From: Streptomyces sp. NBC_00820
GTDB taxonomy: Bacteria > Actinomycetota > Actinomycetes > Streptomycetales > Streptomycetaceae
Length of the DNA: 64,000 bases
NCBI RefSeq assembly: GCF_036347055.1
Contig: NZ_CP108882.1
Coordinates: 3,608,501-3,672,500, forward strand
Direction: 5' to 3'
Shown here: positions 8,851 to 19,711 of the stretch, one piece after another
Numbering within the stretch: position 1 is the stretch's first letter
Layout of the letters: every line of letters begins with the position of its first letter
The notes under the pieces: generated by a model
What the model was told of the DNA's origin: nothing
What the model saw: the letters and a program-made list of their open reading frames with translations, nothing else
Databases searched by the model: none
Position numbers and translations under genes: made by a program

Positions 8851-8993
8851 GAGGGCGTCTCCCGGTCAGGTCGTGGGGTTCATCAGGGCAGGAGCGATCA
8901 GCCCGACGACGTTGGGGACACCACCCATGCCCGCGGAGGCGATGGGGGAGGTGACGTCAGAGAGTGGGCTTGCTGGGGAGCGTGATCAGGCGA

Positions 8994-9599
8994 TCACGAG
9001 GGGACGACGGCGACACCGAGGGCGGGGAGGACCACGGCGTCGATGTACGAGCGCAGGAACGCCTGCGTCGGAGGCCGGCCGTCGATGAGCGCGCGCGTGG
9101 CGAACGCGCCGATCATCATGTGCACCACGAACCGCAGCGCCGGATTGTCCGGGTCGACCTCACCTCGGTCGACGGCTCGCTGCAGCACACGGCGGAGTTC
9201 CACCGTCTCGGGTTCGACCAGCTGTTCCCGGAAGGCCTCGAGGAGGTCCGGGTTGGTGTGCGTGGCCATGGCCAGCCCCCGCATCAGGGCCTGGTTCTGT
9301 TCCATGGCGCAGTCGTCCTCGCGGGTGGCGAGGGCGTGGAAGTCGCCTCGCAGCGACCCGGTGTCGACGTCGGCGATGCTGCCCGGCTTGGTGTGCCGGA
9401 TCGCCTTGGCGACCAGTTCGGCCTTGCCGCCCCACTGGCGGTAGAGGGTGGCCTTGCTGGACCGGGTGCGCGCGGCCACGGCGTCCATGGTGAGGGCGTC
9501 GTAGCCGACTTCCCGGAGCAGGTCGAGCACGGCCTCGTACAACTCGGCCTCACGCTCGGGGGTGATCCGACTGCGACGCGCGGCGGCGACCTCAGCCAT
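8994..9599 (-). CDS. TetR-family regulator of the adjacent MMPL exporter
   Basis: 201 residues. The N-terminal helix-turn-helix is clear (DALTMDAVAARTRSSKATLYRQWGGKAELV), followed by a TetR C-terminal ligand domain. ATG 9599 (MAEVAAARRSR) is chosen over an upstream in-frame start, because the upstream part would run through the palindromic operator region and shows no family similarity. Gene order TetR then MMPL on the same strand, with palindromes just upstream, suggests an autoregulated efflux unit; the ligand is unknown. Confidence 0.88.
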   Translation of the reverse strand: MAEVAAARRSRITPEREAELYEAVLDLLREVGYDALTMDAVAARTRSSKATLYRQWGGKAELVAKAIRHTKPGSIADVDTGSLRGDFHALATREDDCAMEQNQALMRGLAMATHTNPDLLEAFREQLVEPETVELRRVLQRAVDRGEVDPDNPALRFVVHMMIGAFATRALIDGRPPTQAFLRSYIDAVVLPALGVAVVPS

Positions 9600-9635
9600 C
9601 TCCCTCACCCCTTTCCCGCTCCGAACGACACTGCT

Positions 9636-9698
9636 TCGTACGTGACTTCGTACCCGATGAATGTATCGCACCCCCCTACGAAACGAAACAGTTTCGTA
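9636..9698. promoter_or_regulatory. Palindromic operator region upstream of the TetR gene
   Basis: A perfect inverted repeat, TACGAAAC at 9677-9684 and GTTTCGTA at 9691-9698 with a 6-bp spacer, lies 78 bp upstream of the TetR ATG. A related motif (CTTCGTAC repeated with 11-12 bp spacing) lies at 9634-9652. This is the size and placement of TetR operators; use by this regulator is inferred. Confidence 0.6.
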
Positions 9699-9801
9699 CG
9701 TGTCCTGGGTCACGGGTGTCGGCTCCGCATAAGCGCCCGCACACCCCACGGAAACGGCCGCACGAGTTGCTGGGCCCCCTCGCCCGGAAAAGCATGGAAA
9801 G

Positions 9802-12800
9802 GTGAGCTATCTGCGCCTGCCCCACCTCAGCGGTGACATGCTGACCTTCGTGGCCGAGGACGACCTCTGGCTGGCACCCCTCGACGCCCCCGGCCGCCCC
9901 TGGCGGCTCACCGCGGACCGCACCAAGGCCGGCACGCCCCGTTTCTCGCCCGACGGCCGCCACATCGCCTACACGACCTGGCGCAGCCTCGTGCCCGAGA
10001 TCCATCTCGTCGGCGTCGACGGCGGCCCCACCCGGCAGCTGACGTACTGGGGCAGCGCCGACACCCAGGTGTGCGGCTGGACCCCGCCGGACGCCGACGG
10101 CCGCAGCGACATCCTGGCCGTCTCCTCCCACGGACAACCGTTCTCCTACTTCTCCTGGGCCTACAAGGTCCCCACCGACGGCGACCCGGGCGGACGCCTG
10201 CCCTGGGGACCGGTCGCCGACCTCCAGGTCGCCGACCTCGACGGCGAGCACAAGACCCTGCTGCTCACCGGCACCCCGCCGCACGAACCGGCCGCCTGGA
10301 AGCGGTACCGGGGCGGCGCCATGGGCCGGCTCTGGCTGCACGGACAGCGGCTGCTGCCGGACATCGACGGCCAGCTGTGCGCCCCCATGTTCGTCGCCGG
10401 CCGCATCGCCTTCCTCTCCGACCACGAGGGCGTCGGCAACCTCTACTCCTGCGCCTACGACGGCACCGACCTGCGCCGCCACACCGACCACGACGCCTTC
10501 TACGCCCGCAACGCCTCCACCGACGGCGACCGGGTGGTCTACCAGTGCGCGGGCGACCTGTGGATGGTGGACGACTTCTCCCCGAACGGAGTGCCGCGCA
10601 AGCTCGACATCAAGCTCGGCGGCCCCAGCCCGGGACGCCGCCCCTACCAGGTGCCGGCCGCGCAGAACGTGGACGGCCTCTCCGTGGACGAGACCGGCCG
10701 CGCCAGCGCCGTCGTCATCCGCGGCAGCCTGTACTGGCTCACCCACCGCGACGGCCCCGCCCGTACGATCGCCGACACGCCCGGAGTGCGGGTCCGGCTC
10801 CCGGAGATGCTGGGCTCCACCGGACAGGTCGCCTACGTCACCGACGCCGAGGGCGACGACGCCGTCGAGATCGCCCAGCTCCCCCGTGCCAGCGGCGACC
10901 GCACGACGCGCCTGCTGGCCCAGGGCGAACTGGGCCACGTCCTGGAGACCGTCTCCGACCCGCAGGGCGAACGGCTCGCCGTCGCCTCCAACGACGGACG
11001 GCTGCTGCTGATCGACGTGACCGAGGGAGCGGAGGGGGAAGAGCCCACCGACGGGTCGGCAGAGGCCGCCGGCACGGTCACCGAGCTGATCCACTCCACC
11101 AACGGCCCCGTGCGCGACCTCGCCTTCTCCCCGGACGGCGCCTGGCTCACCTGGTCCCACCCGGGCATCGGCCGCTCACTGCGGCAGATCAAGCTGGCCC
11201 GCATCAAGGACCGGCTCATCGTGGACGTCACCAACGGCCGCTTCGAGGACGAGAACCCCGTCTTCACCCGCGACGGCCGCTACCTCGCCTTCCTGTCCTG
11301 GCGCGGCTTCGACCCGGTGTACGACGTGCACACCGGCGACCTGTCCTTCCCGCTCGGCTGCCGCCCGTACCTCGTCCCGCTCTCCTCCGCGACCCCCTCC
11401 CCCTTCGCCCTCAACCCCGAGGGGCGGCCCGCCGCCGGCGGACTCGACCCGCTGGAGGACGAGGAACCCGGCGACGGCACCGTGACCGTCGAGGTCGAGG
11501 GCCTGGAGAGCAGGGTCACGCCGTTCCCGGTCATCGCCTCCAAGTACTCGGCGCTGCAGCCGGTCGCGGGCGGCGGCCTGGTCTGGCTGCGCTGGCCGAT
11601 CTCCGGCGCGCTCGGCGAGACCTTCGCCAACCCCGCCGACACCACGGGCCGGCCCACGCTGGAGCACTTCAACATCACCAAGGCGAAGAAGTCCGAACTG
11701 GTCAGCCACCTGGACTGGTTCGGGGTGAGCGGTGACGGGAGCCGGCTGGTGGTGGTCGACGAGGGCGAACTGCGCGCGGTGCCGTCGACCGAGCCCGGCG
11801 ACAGCGACTCCACCGTGTGGATCGACCTGCGCCGCATCCTGCACGAGGTCGACCCGCCCGCCGAATGGCGCCAGGCCTACGCCGAGGCCGGACGCCTCAC
11901 CCGCGACTACTTCTGGGACCCCGGCATGTGCGGCATCGACTGGGACGCGGTGCTCGAGCAGTACCGGCCGCTGGTCGAACGGGTCAGCTCCCCGGACGAG
12001 TTCGCCGACCTGCTGCGCGAGGTCCTCGGCGAACTGGGCACCTCGCACGCCTACGTCACCGCCGCCCGCCGCAACGAGGGCCCGCCCCACTACCAGCGCT
12101 GGCAGGGCCTGCTCGGCGCCGACTTCGTGCGCCGCGACGGCCAGTGGGTGGTCCGGCGCATCCTCCCCGGCGAGTCCTCCGACTCCAAGGCACGCTCCCC
12201 GCTGGCCGGCGCGGGCGTCCGCGAGGGCGCAGCCCTGACCCACGTGAACGGCACCCCCGTCGACCCGGTGACCGGCCCCTATCCGCTGCTCGCCGGCGCG
12301 GGCGGGACGACCGTGGAGCTGACGTTCATCCCGCCGGGCGGCGGTCCGGGACGCGCGCGCCGGGTCGCCGTCGTCCCGCTCATCGACGAACGGCCGCTGC
12401 GCTACCAGCACTGGGTGGCCAAACGCCGCCAGGTCACGCGGGAGTTGAGCGGCGGCAAGTGCGGCTACCTGCACATCCCCGACATGGGCGGCTCCGGCTG
12501 GGCCCAGTTCAACCGCGACCTGCGCATGGAGGTGTCCCGGCCCGCGCTGATCGTGGACGTGCGCGGCAACGCCGGCGGGCACATCAGTGAACTCGTCATC
12601 GAGAAGCTGACCCGCACGATCATGGGCTGGGACCTGACCCGGGACGCGCAACCGGTGTCGTACGCCTCCAACGCCCCCCGGGGTTCGGTCGTGGCCCTCG
12701 CGGACGAGGCGACCTCCTCCGACGGCGACATGATCACCGCCGCCTTCAAACAGCTGGGCATCGGTCCGGTGGTCGGGCAGCGCACCTGGGGCGGCGTGGT

Positions 12801-13086
12801 CGGCATGACCGGCCGGCACCGGCTCGGCGACGGCACGGTCATCACGGTGCCCATGAACGCCGCCTGGTTCGACGCCTACGGCTGGTCCGTCGAGAACCAC
12901 GGCGTCACCCCCGACCTGGAGGCCCTGCGCACCCCCCTGGACTGGGCCGAGGGCCGCTACGCCCAGCTCGACGACGCGGTGCGGCTCGCGCTGGACCTGC
13001 TGGAGACCAACCCCGCGGCGATCCCGCCGGACTACAGCGACGTACCGGACCGCTCGCGCCCGAAGCTGCCACCGAGGTCCACCTGA
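9802..13086 (+). CDS. Tricorn-like protease (S41 family)
   Basis: 1094 residues in the tricorn order: N-terminal beta-propeller repeats (RFSPDGRHIAYTT, LAFSPDGAWLTWSHP), a helical C1 domain, a PDZ domain (around GAGVREGAALTHVNG) and a C-terminal S41 catalytic domain. The catalytic residues are visible: GTSHAY (Ser-His pair of C1), DEATSSDGD (nucleophile serine) and the late acidic residue in VENHGVTPD. Tricorn degrades short peptides released by the proteasome in the cytoplasm. GTG 9802 with AAGGTG upstream. The gene is monocistronic and closed by a hairpin. Confidence 0.93.
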   Translation: MSYLRLPHLSGDMLTFVAEDDLWLAPLDAPGRPWRLTADRTKAGTPRFSPDGRHIAYTTWRSLVPEIHLVGVDGGPTRQLTYWGSADTQVCGWTPPDADGRSDILAVSSHGQPFSYFSWAYKVPTDGDPGGRLPWGPVADLQVADLDGEHKTLLLTGTPPHEPAAWKRYRGGAMGRLWLHGQRLLPDIDGQLCAPMFVAGRIAFLSDHEGVGNLYSCAYDGTDLRRHTDHDAFYARNASTDGDRVVYQCAGDLWMVDDFSPNGVPRKLDIKLGGPSPGRRPYQVPAAQNVDGLSVDETGRASAVVIRGSLYWLTHRDGPARTIADTPGVRVRLPEMLGSTGQVAYVTDAEGDDAVEIAQLPRASGDRTTRLLAQGELGHVLETVSDPQGERLAVASNDGRLLLIDVTEGAEGEEPTDGSAEAAGTVTELIHSTNGPVRDLAFSPDGAWLTWSHPGIGRSLRQIKLARIKDRLIVDVTNGRFEDENPVFTRDGRYLAFLSWRGFDPVYDVHTGDLSFPLGCRPYLVPLSSATPSPFALNPEGRPAAGGLDPLEDEEPGDGTVTVEVEGLESRVTPFPVIASKYSALQPVAGGGLVWLRWPISGALGETFANPADTTGRPTLEHFNITKAKKSELVSHLDWFGVSGDGSRLVVVDEGELRAVPSTEPGDSDSTVWIDLRRILHEVDPPAEWRQAYAEAGRLTRDYFWDPGMCGIDWDAVLEQYRPLVERVSSPDEFADLLREVLGELGTSHAYVTAARRNEGPPHYQRWQGLLGADFVRRDGQWVVRRILPGESSDSKARSPLAGAGVREGAALTHVNGTPVDPVTGPYPLLAGAGGTTVELTFIPPGGGPGRARRVAVVPLIDERPLRYQHWVAKRRQVTRELSGGKCGYLHIPDMGGSGWAQFNRDLRMEVSRPALIVDVRGNAGGHISELVIEKLTRTIMGWDLTRDAQPVSYASNAPRGSVVALADEATSSDGDMITAAFKQLGIGPVVGQRTWGGVVGMTGRHRLGDGTVITVPMNAAWFDAYGWSVENHGVTPDLEALRTPLDWAEGRYAQLDDAVRLALDLLETNPAAIPPDYSDVPDRSRPKLPPRST

Positions 13087-13104
13087 CGGTTCGGCCTGAC
13101 GGTT

Positions 13105-13134
13105 CGCCCCGCGCACGCGCGCGGGGCGTGCTTT
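13105..13134 (+). terminator. Hairpin terminator after the tricorn gene
   Basis: A perfect 10-bp stem CGCCCCGCGC / GCGCGGGGCG with loop ACGC, followed by TGCTTTC, starts 19 bp past the stop codon. Confidence 0.75.
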
Positions 13135-13137
13135 CAG

Positions 13138-13192
13138 GTCACGCACGACAGGCCACGCACGACAGGCCACGCACGACGGGCCACGCACGAAC
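13138..13192. repeat. Tandem repeat, 15-bp unit CCACGCACGACAGG
   Basis: Four head-to-tail copies of (g)ccacgcacgacagg, with single-base changes, fill the space between two facing transcription units. Confidence 0.75.
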
Positions 13193-13194
13193 AT

Positions 13195-13219
13195 GGGGTG
13201 CCCCACGAGAGGGCACCCC
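13195..13219 (-). terminator. Hairpin terminator for the small Gln-rich protein gene
   Basis: A perfect 9-bp stem GGGGTGCCC / GGGCACCCC with a 7-nt loop lies 30 bp past the stop of the minus-strand gene at 13249-13494. Confidence 0.65.
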
Positions 13220-13248
13220 ACGTCATCGGCCGGAGCCGGGCGCGGCGA

Positions 13249-13494
13249 CTAGACCTCTTGGTCCCGGTCGAAGCGGTCTTCCACGTGCGTCTCCGTGTCC
13301 TTGATGTCACGGGTGTTCTGGTGGCCGCGCTCGGCCTGCTTGCCGCGCTGCGCCTGGCCCGTCTGCGGCCGGCCCGGCTGCTGACCCGTCTGCGGCTGGC
13401 CCGGCTGCATGCCACGCTGCGGCGTGCCGTGCGACTGACCGGCCTTCTGCTTGGACTGGCCCTGCTGCTGGGTCGACTTGTCCTTGATACCCAT
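13249..13494 (-). CDS. Small Gln/Gly-rich hydrophilic protein
   Basis: 81 residues of low complexity. It opens MGIKDKSTQQQGQSKQK, has a central (G/R)QPQTGQ-type repeat (QPGQPQTGQQPGRPQTGQAQ) and ends charged (DIKDTETHVEDRFDRDQEV). A GGGGAG site precedes the ATG and a hairpin follows the stop, which supports expression. No family is recognised; composition suggests an intrinsically disordered, possibly stress-related protein. Confidence 0.6.
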   Translation of the reverse strand: MGIKDKSTQQQGQSKQKAGQSHGTPQRGMQPGQPQTGQQPGRPQTGQAQRGKQAERGHQNTRDIKDTETHVEDRFDRDQEV

Positions 13495-13586
13495 GTGGGT
13501 TCACTCCCCTTGAGGGTGAGGTGGGGGTTGGCCCCTGAGTGGGGCCTCGACCAGACTCACACGGGTGAACACGCTGCGCATGTCGA

Positions 13587-14471
13587 TCAGTTACGGTGCG
13601 TAGCGCTCGCGGCCTCGTCCGCCTCCCCACCTGCGCCGACGAGCCGCGAGCTCATCCCCTGCAGCCGGGGCGCGAACCGCCGCATCTCACGCTGCCCGAC
13701 GGCGCCGATGATCCCCGGCAGGTACCCGCGCACCCCCTGCATCCCCCGCAGCCACCACTGCCCGTACACATGCGCCGAGCGCCGCTCGATCCCGTCGACG
13801 ATCCGGTCCACCGCGGGACCCAGCGGGTACGTCTTGTTCGACGGCCACGGCAGCCGCTGCCGCAGCTCCCGCATGACGTCGTCCTGGTCGGCGCCCCGCA
13901 CCATGTCGGTGTCGGTCCACGACAGGTACGCGACGCCGACGCGCACGCCCTGGTAGCCGACCTCGGCGCGCAGGCTGTGCGCGTACGCCTCCACGCCCGA
14001 CTTGGAGGCGCAGTACGCCGACATCATCGGCGCCGGGGTCATCGCGGCGAGCGAGGCGATCTGCAGCAGATAGCCGCGGCTCTCGATCAGCACCGGCAGG
14101 AACGCGCGGGCCGTCACCGCCGAACCGATCAGGTTCACCTCGATCACCCGCCGCCAGGCCTGCGGATCGGAGTCCACGAACGGACCGCCGGTGGCCACAC
14201 CGGCGTTGGCGACCACGATGTCGACCTTCCCGAAACGCTCCTTCACCTCCCCCGCCACCCGGCTCATCGCCTCGTGGTCGGTGACGTCGGCGTACCAGTA
14301 GGCGCTCTCACTGTGCAGCCGCCCGGAGACCTCCTTCAGCGCCTCCTCCTCCAGACCGACCAGCGCCACCTTGGCGCCGCGGGCGGAGAGCTTGCGGGCG
14401 AGCAACTCGCCGACGCCGCGCGCCGCTCCGGTGACGACGGCGACCTGTCCTTCGAGGCTGACCCTGCTCAT
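13587..14471 (-). CDS. Short-chain dehydrogenase/reductase
   Basis: 294 residues. The nucleotide motif is VTGAARGVGELLARKLSARG, NAG is present in VVANAGVATGG, and the catalytic Ser and YxxxK are in IASLAAMTPAPMMSAYCASKSG. It is a classical SDR oxidoreductase with a C-terminal extension of about 50 residues. Its ATG overlaps the stop of the alpha/beta hydrolase by 4 bases, so it is the third gene of a coupled operon (monooxygenase, hydrolase, SDR). A combined role in oxidising a ketone, ester and alcohol series is inferred from the order. Confidence 0.9.
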   Translation of the reverse strand: MSRVSLEGQVAVVTGAARGVGELLARKLSARGAKVALVGLEEEALKEVSGRLHSESAYWYADVTDHEAMSRVAGEVKERFGKVDIVVANAGVATGGPFVDSDPQAWRRVIEVNLIGSAVTARAFLPVLIESRGYLLQIASLAAMTPAPMMSAYCASKSGVEAYAHSLRAEVGYQGVRVGVAYLSWTDTDMVRGADQDDVMRELRQRLPWPSNKTYPLGPAVDRIVDGIERRSAHVYGQWWLRGMQGVRGYLPGIIGAVGQREMRRFAPRLQGMSSRLVGAGGEADEAASATHRN

Positions 14472-15444
14472 GCGCCCTCCTTGGCCTGCACGGGGGTGGA
14501 ACGGGACCCGGACATACCGGGGGTGGCGGGGGTCCCTGGGGTGCTCCCCGTGACGTACGTGATGACGAGTTCCCGGATCTTCCCGGTCACCGGCCCGGGC
14601 GCCTCGACCGGGGACATGTGGCCGATGCCGGGCAGCTCGGTGAGTCCGACGCAGTGCGGCAGCGCCGCGACCAGCGCACGGGCGTGCACGGACGGCGTGA
14701 GCCGGTCGGCCGCGCCGTGCAGTACCGCGGTGGGCACGCGCAACTCCCGTACGCCGTGGTCGAGATCGAGCGCGGCCAGCACCCCGCCCCACGCGTGCCG
14801 TACGGCGCGCGGGCAGGCGTGCACGATCCGCGCGCACGCCTCCACCATGTGCGGGGCGGAACGGGCGCCCATGGTCGCGTACTTGAGGACGCGTTTCGCG
14901 ACCGGCGTGACCGGCCCGAGGGGAGCGCGCGAACCGATGACGCGCCCGGTGATCCAGGTGCGCACGCGCCCGGCACCCAGCGGCACCACCCGCGCCTCCG
15001 CGACCAGCCGCGAACTGCCGGTGCTGCACAGCAGGACGGCCGCGGCGTGTTCGGCGAACCGGGGGCGCGAGGCCGCGGCCATGACGGTCATGCCGCCCAT
15101 CGAGTGGCCGACGACCACGGCCTTCTCACCCGGCGCGAGCGTCCCGGCGAGCACCGCCTCCAGGTCGTCCGCCAGCGCGGTGGTGCTGCACGCGGAGCTC
15201 GCGGGACTGCTCCCGTGCCCCCTCTGGTCGTACGCGATCACCCGGTGGTCGGTGGCCAGCTCCCGGATCTGCGCCGCCCAGAAGGCGGTCGAGCAGGTCC
15301 AGCCGTGCGAGAGCACGACGGCGGGCGCACCCTCGGGCCCGTGCACCTCGACGTGCAGCCGCGCGCCGTCGGCGGAGGCTATGCGCAGGGTGCGGGCGGG
15401 GGCCGGCGGGGCGTAGGGACCGCCGGCGACGGAGGCGACGCGGC

Positions 15445-15448
<4 letters not shown>
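14468..15448 (-). CDS. Alpha/beta hydrolase
   Basis: 326 residues of the alpha/beta-hydrolase fold: oxyanion HG motif (VVLSHGWTCS), nucleophile elbow GHSMGG (VVVGHSMGGMTVM), catalytic acid region VLHGAADRLTP and the final histidine in GIGHMSPVEAPG. The start overlaps the monooxygenase stop by 4 bases (ATGA) and its stop overlaps the SDR start. In this setting it may hydrolyse the ester or lactone made by the Baeyer-Villiger-type enzyme upstream. Substrate unknown. Confidence 0.9.
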
Positions 15449-17181
<1,733 letters not shown>

Positions 17182-17209
17182 CCCGGAGCCTCCACGCGTC
17201 GCCTCGGAC

Positions 17210-17231
17210 TGCGCCAGTGAACACTGGCGCA
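17210..17231. promoter_or_regulatory. Perfect 22-bp palindrome between the MerR and monooxygenase genes
   Basis: TGCGCCAGTG, two A residues, then CACTGGCGCA: 10-bp arms with no mismatch. It is centred about 39 bp upstream of the monooxygenase ATG and 117 bp upstream of the MerR GTG. Placement and form suit the operator of the divergent MerR-family regulator; binding is inferred. Confidence 0.7.
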
Positions 17232-17337
17232 ATGGGACTGTAGAGCAGGCCCGTACTGAGCGGTAGGGGCCGGGAGGAGGACGTTCGCATCAGCGGCTGC
17301 CGCCGCGGCTACCGGCGGTACGCCTTAGGCTGCGGGC

Positions 17338-18027
17338 GTGGCAGACGACGGCGAACACATCGCAGGACAGGGCACCGGACGGCCCGGCGGACCGCGCGAG
17401 TACCGCATGGAGGAGCTGGCCCGCCTCGCCGGCATCACCGTGCGCACCCTGCGCTTCTACCGCGAGCGCAAGCTGATCCCGCCGCCCCGCCGCGAGGGCC
17501 GCATCGCCTGGTACGACGACCACCACCTGGCCCGCCTGCGCACGATCTCGGCGCTCCTGGAGCGCGGCCACACCCTGAACGGCATCGCGGAGCTGGCCGA
17601 GGCCCTCGACCACGGCCGGGACGTCGCCGACCTGCTCGGTGTCGCCACCCCCACCGAGGAGGAGCCGGTCCGCCTCACCCCCGAAGCACTCGCCGCCCGC
17701 TTCGAGGGCCAGGTCACCCCCGACAACCTCGCCGCGGCGATGGATCTCGGCTACCTCGGCACCGACGGCGACGAGATCGTCCACATAAGCCGCCGCCTCC
17801 TGGACGTCTCCTCCGCCCTGGTCCGCGAGGGCATACCCCTCGCGGAGGTCCTGGCGGCCGGCGCACGCGTCCGCGAACACGCCGACGCCCTGGCCGAACT
17901 CTTCGCCACCCTGGTCCTCCGCCACGGCCCCGAGGAAGACCTCCAGCGCCTGCGCCCGCTCGCCAGGAGCGTGGTGGAGGCGGAACTCTCCCTGGCACTG
18001 GACCGACGCCTGACCAAGCGGGACTGA
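17338..18027 (+). CDS. MerR-family transcriptional regulator
   Basis: 229 residues. The N-terminal winged helix is typical (YRMEELARLAGITVRTLRFYRERKLIPPPRREGRIAWYDDHHLARL), followed by a coiled-coil and an effector domain of about 130 residues rich in Leu/Ala helices. No metal-binding cysteine cluster is seen, so an organic ligand is likely. It is divergent from the monooxygenase-hydrolase-SDR operon and is its probable regulator through the palindrome at 17210-17231. GTG start at 17338. Confidence 0.88.
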   Translation: MADDGEHIAGQGTGRPGGPREYRMEELARLAGITVRTLRFYRERKLIPPPRREGRIAWYDDHHLARLRTISALLERGHTLNGIAELAEALDHGRDVADLLGVATPTEEEPVRLTPEALAARFEGQVTPDNLAAAMDLGYLGTDGDEIVHISRRLLDVSSALVREGIPLAEVLAAGARVREHADALAELFATLVLRHGPEEDLQRLRPLARSVVEAELSLALDRRLTKRD

Positions 18028-18105
18028 GCGGGACCTGGCGGGACCGAGCGGGACCGAGAGGGGCCGAGCGGGGCCGAGCAGGACCGAGAGGGGCCGAGCC
18101 GCCGG
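18025..18105. repeat. Tandem repeat, about 10-bp unit GGGACCGAGC
   Basis: Eight or so degenerate copies of gggaccgagc/gggcc gagc variants lie between the converging MerR and exonuclease genes. No other feature is seen. Confidence 0.65.
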
Positions 18106-18113
18106 CCGCAGCC

Positions 18114-18917
18114 CTACAGGTCGTACACCGCGGTCACCGGCGCGTGGTCCGACCACCGCTCGGTGTGTGTGGCCGCTCGCTCGACGAAGGCCTTGACCGC
18201 CTTCCCGGCGAGCCGGGGCGTGGCCATTTCGTAGTCGATCCGCCAACCTGAATCGTTGTCGAAAGCCCGCCCCCGGTACGACCACCAGGTGTACGGGCCC
18301 TCGGTGTCCGGATGCAGGGAGCGGACGACGTCGACGTAGCCGCCGTCCCCGTCGGTGAGGACGCGGGTGAGCCAGTCGCGTTCCTCGGGGAGGAAGCCGG
18401 AGTTCTTGGTGTTGCCGCGCCAGTTCTTGAGGTCGGCCTGCTGGTGGGCGATGTTCCAGTCGCCGCAGACGAGCACCTCGCGGCCGTCGGCGGCGGCGCG
18501 GGCGCGCAGGTCCTTGAGGTGGGTGAGGAAGACGTCCATGAAGCGCGTCTTCTCGTCCTGCCGCTCGGTGCCGACCTCGCCGGAGGGCAGGTAGAGGGAG
18601 GCGACGGTGACGCCGGGCAGGTCGGCCTCGACGTAGCGTCCGCTGCCGTCGAACTCGTCCGAGCCGAAGCCGACGCGCACGCGGTCGGGTTCGCGGCGGG
18701 TGTAGAGGGAGACGCCGGCGCGGCCCTTGGCGGCGGCCGGGGCGTGCACGACGTGCCAGCCGTCGGGCTGCCGCACCTCCTCGGGCAGCTGGTGCGGTTC
18801 GGCGCGTACCTCTTGCAGGCACACGACGTCCGCGGAGGTCTGGGCGAGCCACTCCACGAAGCCCTTTTTGGCGGCGGCCCGCAGCCCGTTCACGTTCACC
18901 GAGGTCACAGTCAGCAC
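18114..18917 (-). CDS. xth: Exodeoxyribonuclease III
   Basis: 267 residues of the ExoIII/APE family. Conserved blocks in order: SVNVNGLRAA, DVVCLQEVRAE (catalytic Glu), KGRAGVSLYTR, VASLYLPSG, VCGDWNIAHQQADLKNWRGN (Asp-Trp-Asn) and the terminal WSDHAPVTAVY (Asp-His). It cuts at abasic sites and removes 3' blocks in base-excision repair. GTG 18917 gives the family length. Transcribed divergently from a GNAT gene 60 bp away. Confidence 0.93.
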   Translation of the reverse strand: MLTVTSVNVNGLRAAAKKGFVEWLAQTSADVVCLQEVRAEPHQLPEEVRQPDGWHVVHAPAAAKGRAGVSLYTRREPDRVRVGFGSDEFDGSGRYVEADLPGVTVASLYLPSGEVGTERQDEKTRFMDVFLTHLKDLRARAAADGREVLVCGDWNIAHQQADLKNWRGNTKNSGFLPEERDWLTRVLTDGDGGYVDVVRSLHPDTEGPYTWWSYRGRAFDNDSGWRIDYEMATPRLAGKAVKAFVERAATHTERWSDHAPVTAVYDL

Positions 18918-18977
18918 CAGGGCACGATACCGGCACACTGGTGCGAGTCCGTGTCCCGCAGTGCGCAGAGAAGTGCG

Positions 18978-19463
18978 ATGGCCAGCATGAACATACGCCG
19001 CGTCCGTTTCGATCACCCCGACGCCGTCAAGCTCAACGACGAGGTCCAGGCCGAGTACCACGTACGGTACGGCGACGGCGGCGACGCGACCGCCCTGGAC
19101 GCGACGGACTTCGACCCGCCCCGGGGCGTGTACCTGATCGCCTACGACGAGCACGGCCACCCGGTCGCCACGGGCGGCTGGCGCGGCCAGGACGGCAACG
19201 GCGAGGGCAACGAGGACGGCGACGCCGAGCTGAAGCGCATGTTCGTGGTCGACCGGATGCGTGGCCGGGGGCTGGCGCGCCGCGTTCTCGCGGCGCTGGA
19301 GGAGGACGCCCGCGCGGCGGGCCGCCTGCGCATGGTCCTGGAGACCGGCACCAAGCAGCCGGAGGCCATCGCGCTGTACACGTCGAGCGGCTACGAGCCC
19401 TGCACCAAGTTCGGCTACTACCGCCACCACGAGGAGAGCCGCTGCTACGCGAAGCAGCTGTGA
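18978..19463 (+). CDS. GNAT-family N-acetyltransferase
   Basis: 161 residues. The acetyl-CoA motif A is LKRMFVVDRMRGRGLARRVLAALEE (R/Q-x-x-G-x-G/A), followed by MVLETGTKQPEAIALYTSSGYEPC. The acceptor is not predictable. ATG 18978 is used; a second ATG three codons later is equally possible. A perfect hairpin terminator follows. Confidence 0.85.
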   Translation: MASMNIRRVRFDHPDAVKLNDEVQAEYHVRYGDGGDATALDATDFDPPRGVYLIAYDEHGHPVATGGWRGQDGNGEGNEDGDAELKRMFVVDRMRGRGLARRVLAALEEDARAAGRLRMVLETGTKQPEAIALYTSSGYEPCTKFGYYRHHEESRCYAKQL

Positions 19464-19470
19464 ACGTGCT

Positions 19471-19504
19471 GAAGCCCCAGTCGACTTTCGCCGACTGGGG
19501 CTTC
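19471..19504 (+). terminator. Strong hairpin terminator after the GNAT gene
   Basis: A perfect 13-bp stem GAAGCCCCAGTCG / CGACTGGGGCTTC with an 8-nt loop starts 8 bp after the stop codon. It may also stop transcripts from the minus-strand tRNA gene next to it. Confidence 0.85.
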
Positions 19505-19512
19505 ATGCTGCG

Positions 19513-19586
19513 TGGACCTGAGGGGATTCGAACCCCTGACCCCCTCGATGCGAACGAGGTGCGCTACCGGACTGCGCCACAGGCCC
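19513..19586 (-). tRNA. tRNA-Ala (anticodon CGC)
   Basis: On the minus strand a full cloverleaf: acceptor GGGCCTG pairs with CAGGTCC, including the G3:U70 pair that marks alanine tRNAs. The anticodon loop is TTCGCAT (CGC) on a CCTCG/CGAGG stem, and the T loop is GGTTCGAATCC. The 3' CCA is not encoded. Confidence 0.93.
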
Positions 19587-19675
19587 TTGCAACGAGTGGA
19601 ACTCTAGCATCCCGATCCGGGTGCTCGGAAATCCGCTCCCGGACTGGTCAGAGGCGCCGCTTCCCGTCCTGTGAC

Positions 19676-19711
19676 CGTAGTCACCGCGGTCACCGCGGTC
19701 ACCACCGTCAC
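19676..19711. repeat. Short tandem repeat of GGTCACCGC
   Basis: Three to four copies of a 9-bp unit (cgcggtcac / ccaccgtcac) just past the sepX stop, reaching into its last codons. Confidence 0.55.

Noticed and set aside
6124-8985. 953-codon plus-strand frame opposite the MMPL gene
   Set aside because: Composition is His/Asp/Gly/Arg-rich antisense filler; the MMPL frame on the other strand has clear family motifs.
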